DNA from: Phycisphaera sp.
GTDB taxonomy: Bacteria > Planctomycetota > Phycisphaerae > Phycisphaerales > UBA1924
NCBI GenBank assembly: GCA_003712165.1
Contig: RHLH01000001.1
Coordinates: forward strand, 682,001-746,000
Reading direction: 5' to 3'
DNA length: 64,000 bases
Every line of letters begins with the position of its first letter. Position 1 is the stretch's first letter. Below, piece after piece: positions 9,841 to 18,147 of the stretch. Below the pieces are notes generated by a model. The model saw only the letters and a program-made list of their open reading frames with translations, did not search any database and was not told the DNA's origin. The position numbers were made by a program, and so were the translations under genes.

Positions 9841-10854
9841 ATGCCAAGAGTATTGCTGCTGATTGTGATGGGTCTTGCTTCTGCTTGCTCAGAAGCGCAA
9901 CGGGTAGATCTCGTTGAACAAGTTCGGGGGCAGCCCTTCTATCGATATGAGACCACTGACGAGTTTGATCGCATTATCACTTTCTATATTTCTGAGCCAG
10001 TAGGAGATGACGATCTTCCTCTCGTTGTTTGGATCCAGGGGTCGGGGTTTGGCTCTCACTTTCAGGAGCGGGATGGGAGAGTGGCCAGGGTCGGCGGATC
10101 GCACTCTGTAGTTGAGGAGAGCCGCGGCAGAGCCCGTGTCCTGCTGATTGAGAAACCGGGGACTTCGTTCCTCGATGTGCCCGAGCAACCTGGCAGCGCT
10201 GTTGGCTCTCCGGTCGAGTTCCGCGAGCAGCACACACTCGATCGGTGGGCAGCCGCGATCGAGGCGGCGATCAGAGCCTCTTGGGCGGTTGAGCAGGTCT
10301 CACGAGATCGCGTGCTTGTGATGGGGCACTCAGAGGGTGGCATCGTCAGCGCAGCGGTCGCAGCTCGTATGCCAGAAGTGACGCATGTCGCGCTGCTCGC
10401 TGGTGGTGGACCTACGCAGCTCTACTCGCTTTTGCGTCTCGCAAGACAAGGTGCATTCGGTGCGCCTGAGTGGACTGCTGATGAAGCCGAGAGTTGGTTG
10501 CTAACAGGCTGGGAGCGTGTGTTGAACGACCCGGAGTCTGCTGATGCGTTGTATCTGGGCCATCCACACAGGCGCTGGAGCACGTTTATGACCACCTCAC
10601 CTGCAGCACTGCTGGACCAGTCAGATGCCTTTGTTTTCATTGGGCAGGGTCTCGAGGACAGGGCGGTTGACCCGAGCTCCGCGGATGTGTTGTACGCGCA
10701 ATTGCTCTCGAAAGGCCGAAGGGTGGAGCAGATGCTTGTAAAGGGTGCTGACCACAGTTTCAATCGGTTTGAAGACGGCGAATACACCGGCAGCGATCTT
10801 GGCAGGGTTGTAAAGAGAGCGATCGACCTGATGCTCGAAGACGAATCCCGTTAG
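9841..10854 (+). CDS. Lipoprotein alpha/beta hydrolase
   Basis: 337 residues. The N-terminus is a short lipoprotein signal ending LASAC (Cys16), so the enzyme is likely anchored outside the inner membrane. An alpha/beta-hydrolase core follows: a possible oxyanion loop QGSGFG (66-71), the nucleophile elbow GHSEGG (Ser164), a late Asp in EDRAVDPSS and His in KGADHSFNR. That is a complete Ser-Asp-His set, so it should be an active esterase or peptidase-like hydrolase; the substrate is unknown. The gene is visibly less GC-rich than the flanking lipA/PPK2 genes, hinting at a different origin. Its TAG stop overlaps the stop of the convergent EVE gene by 4 bp (TTAG at 10851-10854). Confidence 0.85.
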   Translation: MPRVLLLIVMGLASACSEAQRVDLVEQVRGQPFYRYETTDEFDRIITFYISEPVGDDDLPLVVWIQGSGFGSHFQERDGRVARVGGSHSVVEESRGRARVLLIEKPGTSFLDVPEQPGSAVGSPVEFREQHTLDRWAAAIEAAIRASWAVEQVSRDRVLVMGHSEGGIVSAAVAARMPEVTHVALLAGGGPTQLYSLLRLARQGAFGAPEWTADEAESWLLTGWERVLNDPESADALYLGHPHRRWSTFMTTSPAALLDQSDAFVFIGQGLEDRAVDPSSADVLYAQLLSKGRRVEQMLVKGADHSFNRFEDGEYTGSDLGRVVKRAIDLMLEDESR

Positions 10855-11276
10855 AGACCCGCCATTTTCCGCAGGACCTTGTCGAGCTTCGCGGGCACGG
10901 GCATGACGCTCAGGCGTGACTCACGCACGAGGGCGAAGTCGTTGAAGCGGTCGTCGGCTTTGACATCCGCGAGCGTGCACGAGCTCTCGGCTGGTTTGGC
11001 AGGCGCGACGTCGAAGAGAACGAACTTGGGTTCTCCCGAGGCGAGTGTCGCGGGCTTGTCCGGATCGGGGTAGGCACCCTTGACGACCTTGCCGAGGCCT
11101 GCGATGCGTTTCTCCTTGCCGGTGTGGTAGACGAGGACCTCGTCGCCTTTGGCGATTGAGCGCATGTGTTTCTGGGCGGCGGGGTTGGTGACGCCGTCCC
11201 AGGGTTCGCGCTTGTCGCGGATGAGGTCGTCGTAGGAGTAGTCGTCGGGTTCGGTTTTGATGAGCCAGGTCGCCAT
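10851..11276 (-). CDS. EVE domain-containing protein
   Basis: 141 residues from ATG 11276, starting MATWLIKTEPDDYSYDDL, which is the signature opening of EVE/thymocyte-nuclear-protein-1-like proteins. The inner motif WDGVTNPAAQKHMR and YHTGKEKRIAGLGKV also fit. EVE domains are PUA-like folds that bind modified bases in nucleic acids; the cellular role of stand-alone bacterial members is not settled. The length is typical for a complete single domain. It is convergent with the hydrolase and lies downstream of the terminator that closes the cysteine-rich gene, so it is probably transcribed on its own. Confidence 0.92.
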   Translation of the reverse strand: MATWLIKTEPDDYSYDDLIRDKREPWDGVTNPAAQKHMRSIAKGDEVLVYHTGKEKRIAGLGKVVKGAYPDPDKPATLASGEPKFVLFDVAPAKPAESSCTLADVKADDRFNDFALVRESRLSVMPVPAKLDKVLRKMAGL

Positions 11277-11293
11277 ACGGTGAGTGTAGATGG

Positions 11294-11327
11294 AAAAAAG
11301 AAGCACGCCCCGCGGTGGGGGCGTGCT
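11294..11327 (-). terminator. Rho-independent terminator of the cysteine-rich gene
   Basis: Perfect 10-bp stem (arms 11302-11311 and 11318-11327, loop 6 nt), followed on the minus strand by a T-rich run (TTCTTTTTT). It sits 30 bp after the stop of the minus-strand gene at 11357 and upstream of the EVE start. Confidence 0.85.
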
Positions 11328-11356
11328 CGATAGATTTGCTTTGTGTTTGCTTGGTA

Positions 11357-11857
11357 TTAGCCGTTGCCGCTGTCGCCGTCCTCGGCGTCGGTCAGCTCGA
11401 CAGGTTCACCGGTGACGGGGCAGACCTTGCCTTCGCCGTCGCATTCGGTCTTGCTTTCGCACTCGGTGGCAGCGTCGCAGTCGGCCTTGTCGGCGCAGTC
11501 GGTTGCTGCGGAGCAGGCTTCGCCTTCGAGAGCGACGGTCTCGGCCATGCCTTCGGCGGTGCATGCGGTTTCGCAATCGGCCTTCTCGGCACACTCGGTG
11601 GCAGCGTCGCAGTCGGCCTTGGCCTCGGCAGCGCAGCATTCGCCTTCCATCGCAACGGTCTCGACGGCGGCGCCCTCGACGGCGCAGCAGCTCTCGCCCT
11701 CTTCGGTCGCGGCGACGGTGGTCGCGGCGGCGGTTTCGGTGCCGGTGTCGCAGCTCTCACATTCGCCGCCCAGGACGAAATAGCCACCAACACCCACGCC
11801 GACGGCGGCTGCAACGGCGAGCACGACAGACGTCAGACTTGATCCACGGTTCTTCAT
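11357..11857 (-). CDS. Cysteine-rich repeat protein with N-terminal membrane anchor
   Basis: 166 residues from ATG 11857, preceded by AAAAGGAA. A hydrophobic segment (about 9-30) is followed by an acidic, Ala-rich exposed region with 16 cysteines at 33, 36, 57, 58, 74, 75, 83, 89, 95, 99, 115, 121, 127, 133, 139 and 146. Two related blocks repeat about 40-44 residues apart, each with ETVA(M/L)EGE and KADCDAATEC. The regular C-x5-C spacing and the C-terminal KVCPVTGEPV recall metal-binding sequences, but no known domain was recognised. A role in metal or redox buffering at the cell surface is only inference. It is followed by a strong terminator, so it is a single-gene unit and probably well expressed. 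It could also be a structural wall protein with disulfide crosslinks. Confidence 0.8.
   Translation of the reverse strand: MKNRGSSLTSVVLAVAAAVGVGVGGYFVLGGECESCDTGTETAAATTVAATEEGESCCAVEGAAVETVAMEGECCAAEAKADCDAATECAEKADCETACTAEGMAETVALEGEACSAATDCADKADCDAATECESKTECDGEGKVCPVTGEPVELTDAEDGDSGNG
11460..11621. repeat. Direct repeat, 30 bp, inside the cysteine-rich gene
   Basis: The 30 bases at 11460-11489 recur exactly at 11592-11621, 132 bp (44 codons) apart and in frame. Less exact similarity extends on both sides. This marks an internal tandem duplication of the cysteine block. Confidence 0.85.
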
Positions 11858-12119
11858 CACAAGTTCCTTTTGGTACAGAGGCGACGCCTGCCGCCGAATA
11901 ACTACAGACCAGATACTACCAAACCTTACGCCCAGAAGCGAGGGGCTCCACACCCGTTGCGTGTCGCACCGGGGTGTGCGGGGGTAATCCCTCGGTCGGC
12001 CAGATTGTTCCGGGAGCGTGTTCAGTTTGTCACTTTTCGGGTCGATAACCCGATTCGGAGCCATTCTGGGCAGTGTCTGCGGAGTAGACGGTCCGTTTGG
12101 CGTGAGAGGTACCGCGCCG

Positions 12120-13217
12120 ATGTCATCAGAGAGCGACCAGAATCCAATTTTCGAGGACACCTCCGCTGGGGCCCACGAGCCCGCGCCGAGCGAGGTGAGT
12201 TTCGGGGATATCGAGGCCATTGCGGACATTGAGGCCCGCTGCCGGGCGTTGATTCGCGCCGAGCAGCAACTCGGCGAGCGTGAGCAGGAGTTCAACGAGA
12301 TGAGCGCCAAGATGGCGCAGGATCTCCGCGAGACCGCCGAGGCTCTGCGAGACCAGGAGAAGGCTCTCGAGGTCGCGGGGGGGATTCCGGACTACCTGAT
12401 CAACCGTCGGGAGCGGCTGGCGAGGATGCGTCTTGCGGTCCGCGACAGGGTGCAGAAGCTCGAGCGCACCGAGGCGGTGCTCAACGAGCGCGCACGCGAG
12501 GCGGACCAGGTGCTCGCCAACAGGCGCGAGATCGCCAAGCAGGCTGCGGTGCTGCAGAAGCGCGAGGAGCGCGTGCGCGCGCTGCTGAGCAGGAACAAGA
12601 CCATCACGACGATGTTCTACGCGGTCGCGACACTTGCGATTGTTGCGGTGCTGAGCTGGGCGGTCGCAGATCAGGTCGCGCCGGCTCGCTACGCGGTGAC
12701 GGCAGAGATCGTCGCCGACGGCCGGGGACGGTTGCTTTCCGAGGACGAGCTCGCGGTCTGGCAGAAGTACCACGGCGAACTGCTGACAGATCCATCGTTG
12801 ATGGAGCTGGCCTCGGATCGTCTTGGCAAGCGGGGCATCGAGGAGCTCTCAAGGCCCGGTGATCTCGCGTCGCGCATCAAAGCAGATCTCTCGACATCAT
12901 CAACCGAAGACGGCAGGCTTGTACTGGAGCTCAGGGGCGAGGGTGCTGGTCTGACAACACGGACACTCGACACGTACGTCGTTTCGATCGTCTCAATCGC
13001 CAACGGGACCAAGGACCAGCGCGCCGGCGGCGCGGGGTCGAAGGTCGCGGTCGATGCGAAGGTCATGGGTGAGCCGCTCGCTGATGAGCGTCCGATGTAC
13101 GCCGGCGCGATCGGCGGCGGCGGGCTCCTGATCATCGGAGTGGGCGGGCTCGGGATGTACCGCAGGCTCCGCGCACAGCACGCCGCCTACGAGCAGGGGC
13201 TCATCGGCGACGAGTGA
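12120..13217 (+). CDS. Coiled-coil protein with two membrane segments, Wzz/GumC-like topology
   Basis: 365 residues from ATG 12120, preceded by GAGAGG; an upstream in-frame start at 12018 lacks such a site. Residues about 35-150 are a long charged coiled coil (many Glu/Arg heptads, for example RDRVQKLERTEAVLNERA). A membrane segment follows (about 163-183), then an external domain of about 140 residues, then a second segment near the C-terminus (GGGLLIIGVGGLGMY) and a short basic tail. Two flanking membrane helices around an external domain is the layout of polysaccharide chain-length/co-polymerase proteins, but here a cytoplasmic coiled coil leads. Function therefore remains a guess. It is convergent with the anti-sigma gene. 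Confidence 0.75.
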   Translation: MSSESDQNPIFEDTSAGAHEPAPSEVSFGDIEAIADIEARCRALIRAEQQLGEREQEFNEMSAKMAQDLRETAEALRDQEKALEVAGGIPDYLINRRERLARMRLAVRDRVQKLERTEAVLNERAREADQVLANRREIAKQAAVLQKREERVRALLSRNKTITTMFYAVATLAIVAVLSWAVADQVAPARYAVTAEIVADGRGRLLSEDELAVWQKYHGELLTDPSLMELASDRLGKRGIEELSRPGDLASRIKADLSTSSTEDGRLVLELRGEGAGLTTRTLDTYVVSIVSIANGTKDQRAGGAGSKVAVDAKVMGEPLADERPMYAGAIGGGGLLIIGVGGLGMYRRLRAQHAAYEQGLIGDE

Positions 13218-13242
13218 CTGACCTTGATTGCCGGGACGATTC

Positions 13243-14058
13243 TTACGCGGCGACCATAACGAGCCTGAGCGAACCGTCCGCGAGTCGTGCGGCGATGCCG
13301 ACCGAGCCTTTGAGGGCTTCGTCGAAGGCGAATTCGTGGCCGTCGGTCTCACCGTTGGATCCGAACGAGGCGAGTGTGCCCGTGATGTTCTGGTCGTCGT
13401 CGAGTTGGACGACTTCGTACTGGCCGCCCTCTTCGAGTTCGGGGAGCTTGTAGCAGACGAGGAAGCTTCGGCTTGAGTCGGTGTCGGAGAAGATCGCGGC
13501 AAGGGCTTCGGAGTTGCCGTCGAGACTTGTGAAGCGGACCTCCTCGGCGTTGTCCGCTGAGAGCATGGCCTGCTTGAGACCGGGCATGTCGCCGAAGCGG
13601 AGGAAGAAGTCGGCGGAGGTGTTGGTCGAGAGCTGCTCGCCCATGGTCTCGATCTGGTTCCGCAGTTCGTAGCTCAGGACGCCTCCGAAGATCGTTGTGA
13701 CACCCAGGATGATCGCGGCAGCTCTCCACATCGGGAAGACGCGGCGTTGGTGGATGTCGGCGGGCGTGGTGCCCGCCGTGGTCGTTCGGACGAATTCCTC
13801 GAACGAGAGTACTTCGTCGCGCTGCTTGGCGGCAGCGGTTCGGACGGCTTCGACGACCATGCGTCGCAGCTCGGGCCTTGGTTCGACGTTGGGTAGAAGC
13901 TGGGTCTGGTCAGCGAAGCGTGACTGCTCTCGGCGGATCTGGGCTTTGACGGACTCTGGCGCGTCGGCGAATGCACGCTCGAACGCTTCGAGTTCATCGG
14001 GCTCGAGCACACCGCAAGAGTCGAGCAGGGCCATTTCAAGAAGTTGCTGGGCGTTCAT
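13243..14058 (-). CDS. Membrane anti-sigma factor
   Basis: 271 residues. The N-terminal cytoplasmic part (about 1-105) is helical and contains the LEPDELEAFERAF pattern common in anti-sigma domains. One membrane segment follows (RAAAIILGVTTIFGGVLSY, about 111-130), then an external domain of about 140 residues resembling RskA-type C-terminal regions. The start codon overlaps the sigma-factor stop by four bases (ATGA at 14055-14058), so the two are translationally coupled. No HxxxCxxC zinc signature is seen. It should bind and hold the ECF sigma factor until an envelope signal releases it; the signal is unknown. Confidence 0.85.
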   Translation of the reverse strand: MNAQQLLEMALLDSCGVLEPDELEAFERAFADAPESVKAQIRREQSRFADQTQLLPNVEPRPELRRMVVEAVRTAAAKQRDEVLSFEEFVRTTTAGTTPADIHQRRVFPMWRAAAIILGVTTIFGGVLSYELRNQIETMGEQLSTNTSADFFLRFGDMPGLKQAMLSADNAEEVRFTSLDGNSEALAAIFSDTDSSRSFLVCYKLPELEEGGQYEVVQLDDDQNITGTLASFGSNGETDGHEFAFDEALKGSVGIAARLADGSLRLVMVAA

Positions 14059-14627
14059 GACACGGATTCCTCTACGCCGTTGCGTTCACGCAATCTGACA
14101 AGCGCTCTGCTGAGCGCGGACTTGACTGTTCCAATGGGTGTATCGAGTTCTTCGCCTATCTGTCGCAGCGTTTGGCCTCCGAGGTAGGCGCGCATAACGA
14201 CGGTCTTCTGGAGTTCGGGAAGGGCCTGAACCTTTTCCATGAGCGAGGCGAAGCGTTCTTCCTGTTCGAGGGCGCCGCCGTCGACCGGCTCGGCGACCGG
14301 GGGGGTGAACTCCTCATTCATCTTGACGGGCTTGATCCGAGACTGTGTCCGGCGGAGTCGGTCCACAAGGTGCCTGCGGGTGATCAGGAGCACCCAAGTG
14401 ACGAGGGCTGCACGAGACGGGTCATACCTGTCGGATGTTTTCCAAAGTCGGACGAAGACCTCCTGAACGGCGTCCTCGGCCTCCTCTTTCGTGGGCATGG
14501 TCTGATAGGCGACCCGGTACACAAGCGAGCCAAACCGGTCGTACAGCTCAACGACCGCGGATTCCTCGCCCGCAGCGATCCGCTGCATGAGTTCAAGGTC
14601 GGCTTGTTTGTTCGATTTGTTTGCCAT
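14055..14627 (-). CDS. ECF-type RNA polymerase sigma factor
   Basis: 190 residues from ATG 14627. Region 2 (about 25-95) carries AEDAVQEVFVRLWKTSDRYDP, the core-binding and -10 recognition segment; region 4 (about 125-182) carries the helix-turn-helix LRQIGEELDTPIGTVKSALSR. A linker with PPVAEPVDGG separates them and there is no region 1 or 3, as in extracytoplasmic-function factors of the SigK/RpoE-like type. The partner anti-sigma gene follows with a 4-bp overlap. Autoregulation is common in such pairs, but no specific promoter motif could be read upstream. Confidence 0.95.
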   Translation of the reverse strand: MANKSNKQADLELMQRIAAGEESAVVELYDRFGSLVYRVAYQTMPTKEEAEDAVQEVFVRLWKTSDRYDPSRAALVTWVLLITRRHLVDRLRRTQSRIKPVKMNEEFTPPVAEPVDGGALEQEERFASLMEKVQALPELQKTVVMRAYLGGQTLRQIGEELDTPIGTVKSALSRALVRLRERNGVEESVS

Positions 14628-14840
14628 ATGTACGGTGACTCAGAATGGTCCTACGTCTCAGTTTACCAGTACGCATGGAGAAGGTGGGGGATCCCGGGGT
14701 TGGAATAAACGAATGCGAACAATTGGTAATCGGAACAAGTAGATGCTGGGTAGGGCCGTGTCGGCTTGTATGCCGATGTCTGACTCGGTACACTCGGTTT
14801 CGTGGGGCTCCGTTCTTGGCCCCCACGAGGGGAGGACGGT

Positions 14841-15608
14841 TTGGTTCGAATTGGCGGCGACATTTCGCGCGTGCGCCGATCCGCGTGTCGTTCGGCGGGG
14901 GGGTTCACACTTATTGACGTTCTTGTCACGATGGTCGTGATTTCCGTGCTGATCGGGATCATGCTTCCCTCGCTGGCGGTCGTGAAAGAGACCACCCAGC
15001 GCGTCGTGTGTAGCTCGAACGTGAGACAGCTTGGCCTCGGTGTCTCGATGTTTGCGGACGACAACGACGGGCTGCTGCCGAAGTCTACTTTCCTGAATCG
15101 GCGATTCGGAAGACTCCCGAGCGAGATGACGCGGCTCCGCATCTCGTCAAACTCAAGCTTCTCTTCGCGGATTGCTGACGGTCAAACCGGTGTGGCAACC
15201 TGGGACGGGCTAGGCCGCCTTTTCGATGGTGAGTATCTTGAGACGCAGGGTATTTTCTACTGCCCGTCGCATAATGGTCAGCACACGCTGGAGAGCCAGC
15301 TCGAAGCGTGGAACTCCCAGAATCGCGATATCTTGGGCAACTACCAGTACCGCGGCGAAGGCCCTGATGGGGACCGCCGACTTTTCCAGATCATTCCTCG
15401 ACGAACATCGATCATTTCGGACTCGATTCGCTCCGAAGAAGACCTCAACCACGATGCGGGCATGAACGTGCTGCGTGCGGATCTGGCGGTCTTCTGGTTC
15501 AGTGAACTCGACGATCAGGTGTTGGCCCTGCTTCGGTCTCATACCCGGGACTCGACGGACCAGCTCTGGGGCAGGCTCGACGGGTTTGTGTCGTCCGGCA
15601 GCAACTGA
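14841..15608 (+). CDS. Prepilin-like protein with type IV pilin N-terminal motif
   Basis: 255 residues from TTG 14841, chosen because GAGGGGAGG lies just upstream; an ATG at 14802 is in frame but lacks a good site. A basic leader of about 21 residues precedes GG/FTLIDVLVTMVVISVLIG, the prepilin peptidase site and hydrophobic helix. Position +5 of the mature protein is Asp in place of the usual Glu. After the helix comes a soluble domain with the common pattern CSSNVRQLGLGVSMFADDNDG shortened here to its key residues. Such proteins are abundant in planctomycetes and belong to the pseudopilin/DUF1559-like world. No secretion or pilus assembly genes are adjacent. Confidence 0.88.
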   Translation: MVRIGGDISRVRRSACRSAGGFTLIDVLVTMVVISVLIGIMLPSLAVVKETTQRVVCSSNVRQLGLGVSMFADDNDGLLPKSTFLNRRFGRLPSEMTRLRISSNSSFSSRIADGQTGVATWDGLGRLFDGEYLETQGIFYCPSHNGQHTLESQLEAWNSQNRDILGNYQYRGEGPDGDRRLFQIIPRRTSIISDSIRSEEDLNHDAGMNVLRADLAVFWFSELDDQVLALLRSHTRDSTDQLWGRLDGFVSSGSN

Positions 15609-15721
15609 CCCCTGATCTGACCCTGAATTCCCCGAATATCCATGGTTTCGGCGTGCTGCTCTTGTGGCTCCTACTGTCTGTGTGCCCGCAGGCAGCGGGA
15701 TGAATGTACGGGAGTGTGACC

Positions 15722-16699
15722 ATGATCAAGCGAACCAGTTCTTTCATCTCAGCCGCTGCGATGGGCGTTGTTGCGTCTTCTGCCGTCGGACAGCTTGCGC
15801 CTGAGCGGACCTACTATGGCATCGACCGGGCGTTCCCGGTTCAGGTCGAATCCCCTGGCACCGAGAACCCGCTCAGCATCAAGCTGATGGATCCTTCGAA
15901 CGCGGTCCTTGAGACGAGGGAAGCGGTTGAGCCGGGCAAGGTTGACCTTGTGACGCTGTTCCCGTCGCTTTGGGAGAACGGTGGCCAGCAGGGCGTGATC
16001 TACGCGCAGCTTTTCGAGGGTGACAATCCCGTTGGGGCTGCGATTGTGCTCCAGCCCATGGTTTCACCGAAGTACGCTGCACTCGGACGAAGCGGGCTTC
16101 CCGAGTTCCAGCCCAGCCCGCGGGTGTTCAGCGGCTACCGCGCGTACGTCGAGCAGTACGCGGTGATGAAGACGACCGAGGGCGACATCACGTTCCGTAT
16201 GCGCCCGGATGAAGCGCCCAACAGTGTCTGGAACTTCATGGAGCTCGCCGACGGTGGGTTCTACACGGGTGTGATCTTCCATCGCATCGTTGCCAAGCCC
16301 AACAAGTTTGTGATCCAGGCGGGCGATCCGCGTGGTGAGGGCTCGGGCGGGCCCGGTTACTTCATCGATCTTGAGGAGTCATTCCTGCCTCACGATTTCG
16401 GCGTGCTCTCGATGGCACGTTCGAGAGATCCGAACTCCAACGGTTCGCAGGTGTTCGTGTGCTTGAGCCGTGAGGCAACGAAGGGGCTTGACGGTCGTTA
16501 CACGGGGTTCGGTCAGGCCGTTTCAGGTGCCGACGTGATCATGGCGATCGCCGACACGCCCCTGACCGACCTCCCGGATTCGCAGTCGCCGATCGACCCG
16601 CCCGTGATCCACGCTGTCGAGCTTATCGATGCCGATCCGCGTGGTACGGGTGCCGAGCCTGTGAAGGCCCCGAAGCCTGAAGCTTCAGGCGGGCGTTAG
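15722..16699 (+). CDS. Secreted cyclophilin-type peptidyl-prolyl isomerase
   Basis: 325 residues from ATG 15722 (GGGAG upstream). An N-terminal signal peptide ends near AVGQ (about residue 24). The first 130 residues are a separate beta-rich region. The cyclophilin domain (about 145-300) shows GGFYTGVIFHRIV, FVIQAGDPRGEGSGGPGY, GVLSMAR, NGSQVFV and LDGRYTGFGQAV, the active-site series of bacterial cyclophilins. It therefore should catalyse proline cis-trans isomerisation in the periplasm during protein folding. It ends with a Pro/Lys-rich tail. It is convergent with the outer-membrane protein gene, 33 bp away. Confidence 0.94.
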   Translation: MIKRTSSFISAAAMGVVASSAVGQLAPERTYYGIDRAFPVQVESPGTENPLSIKLMDPSNAVLETREAVEPGKVDLVTLFPSLWENGGQQGVIYAQLFEGDNPVGAAIVLQPMVSPKYAALGRSGLPEFQPSPRVFSGYRAYVEQYAVMKTTEGDITFRMRPDEAPNSVWNFMELADGGFYTGVIFHRIVAKPNKFVIQAGDPRGEGSGGPGYFIDLEESFLPHDFGVLSMARSRDPNSNGSQVFVCLSREATKGLDGRYTGFGQAVSGADVIMAIADTPLTDLPDSQSPIDPPVIHAVELIDADPRGTGAEPVKAPKPEASGGR

Positions 16700-16732
16700 G
16701 CCGGATCTGATCCTTGGGATAATCTGGTTTGA

Positions 16733-17677
16733 TTAGAAGCGGTATTCGCAGCTGATTCCGAGCGCGAAGCTTGGCTCGACTTTCTGGCTGCCAACCTTGT
16801 CGCCGCTGTTGTTGCGCAGCGAGAGTTCTCGGTAGAACGCCGACCCGATCCGGCCTGTGATGGTGAAGTTGGGATCGGGCGAGTACGTGGTTAAGAAGTA
16901 AACTGGAACCACCGTGTCCTCGAGCACGCCGTTGGCGAGCGCATTGTTGTCGTCTTCAAGTCTGAATTGGTAGATATCGAGGCCGCCGTTGACGCCGACA
17001 GACCAGTCATCATTGATCTTGTATGTGATCTCGGCGCCGGGCAGGTCGGTCGAAGTCTTTCCGATGTCGAGATGCCAGTAGTTGTCGATCTGCCAGTTGA
17101 GTGTGGGCATGGGGAAGACGAGGGTGTAGTCCTCCATCTGCCCAAACACGATGATCGCGAGTCCCACGGAAAGCTCTTCGTGGAAGTGGTGCATGAGGCC
17201 GAAAGAGCCGCCGTAGGTAAAGGAATCGTCGAAGAGTGCTTCGACCTCGCCGGCTGTGGTGACGTATGCCCCGCCGAAGATTGACCATTCATCGTCGATC
17301 TGGTGCGAGAAGATCGATCCGAGTTCGAGCCGGACGCCGTAGTCGATCGGATCGCCTCGGCCTGGTCCGAAGTCGTTCCATGAGCGGAAGTCGTAGCCCA
17401 TCGAAGTTTGTCCGACGACAACGGTGACATCTGTGTCGTCATCGATGGGGATATCGGCTCCGATGCGCGTCTTGAGACCGTATGACGCGACTCTGCCGCC
17501 CCGTCGTCCGGAGCTCCTTGCCGGGAGATAGGCATCACCGTGGGCGTGTGCGAAGAAGCTGACTTCCTTCGCGGGGGCGATGTAGAGCCCGGGGTCGTCG
17601 TCCTGCCCGAACCCCTGTGCTTGAGTAGGGGCGGCCAGTCCCGCCAGGAGAAGAACAGAAAGACATTTTCCTGACAT
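16733..17677 (-). CDS. Outer-membrane beta-barrel protein, function unknown
   Basis: 314 residues from ATG 17677, with GGAGG six bases upstream. A clean signal peptide (to about TQAQG) is followed by alternating polar/hydrophobic strands, many with aromatic girdle residues, and the chain ends in EYRF, the terminal Phe typical of outer-membrane barrels recognised by BAM. No known porin or transporter motif was recognised; it resembles uncharacterised planctomycete barrel families (DUF6268-like), which is inference. It supports the presence of an outer membrane in this organism. Confidence 0.78.
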   Translation of the reverse strand: MSGKCLSVLLLAGLAAPTQAQGFGQDDDPGLYIAPAKEVSFFAHAHGDAYLPARSSGRRGGRVASYGLKTRIGADIPIDDDTDVTVVVGQTSMGYDFRSWNDFGPGRGDPIDYGVRLELGSIFSHQIDDEWSIFGGAYVTTAGEVEALFDDSFTYGGSFGLMHHFHEELSVGLAIIVFGQMEDYTLVFPMPTLNWQIDNYWHLDIGKTSTDLPGAEITYKINDDWSVGVNGGLDIYQFRLEDDNNALANGVLEDTVVPVYFLTTYSPDPNFTITGRIGSAFYRELSLRNNSGDKVGSQKVEPSFALGISCEYRF

Positions 17678-17783
17678 CACGATCCTCCGCGAGGTTGCCA
17701 AAGCGGTGCAACGGGGCGAGTATAGGTCTGTGAGTCCTCTTCATCGGCCAGCCGCCGATGGAGTGTCTAAACTCCACGACAAC

Positions 17784-17856
17784 GGGGTGGTAACTCAATT
17801 GGTAGAGTGCCAGCTTTGCAAGCTGGAAGTTGGGGGTTCGAGTCCCCTCCGCTCCA
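17784..17856 (+). tRNA. tRNA-Ala (anticodon UGC)
   Basis: 73 nt without an encoded CCA. The 7-bp acceptor stem includes the G3:U70 wobble pair that identifies alanine tRNA. The anticodon stem CCAGC/GCTGG encloses TTTGCAA, giving anticodon TGC. The T-arm has loop TTCGAGT; discriminator A at 17856. Confidence 0.97.
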
Positions 17857-17970
17857 TTACCCCTTCATACAAGCGATTTCGCACGCACGAACGCGCGATC
17901 GTTTCGTTCGCACTTAGCTGATCTATCGGACGTTCGCGGTCTTGCATCCACCGAGACGCGGCCCACCAGT

Positions 17971-18010
17971 GAAAAAGAAACGAACCGCCCACGCAGTCGC
18001 GGGCGGTTCG
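17971..18010 (-). terminator. Rho-independent terminator of tRNA-Glu
   Basis: Perfect 10-bp stem (17981-17990 with 18001-18010, loop 10 nt) followed on the minus strand by TTTCTTTTTC. It starts 3 bp after the tRNA-Glu 3' end. Confidence 0.85.
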
Positions 18011-18013
18011 AAA

Positions 18014-18088
18014 TGACCCCGGCGGGATTCGAACCCGCGTTACCAGGATGAAAACCTGGTGTCCTGGGCCAGGCTAGACGACGGGGCC
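18014..18088 (-). tRNA. tRNA-Glu (anticodon UUC)
   Basis: 75 nt on the minus strand, 5' GGCCCCGTCGTCTAG onward. The anticodon stem CCAGG/CCTGG encloses TTTTCAT, giving TTC. T-loop TTCGAAT. The acceptor stem closes with one G:U pair (2-71). No encoded CCA. A terminator follows directly. Confidence 0.96.
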
Positions 18089-18147
18089 GGCCGTTGGTGG
18101 TGACTGTAGCTCGGCAATCGGTCGAGGTCACGGTGTAGGCTTTGAGA

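Noticed and set aside
11858..12310. Upstream extension of the cysteine-rich gene as one long minus-strand protein
   Set aside because: The extra 150 codons have no ribosome site or domain and would hide the N-terminal membrane segment; ATG 11857 has AAGGA in place.
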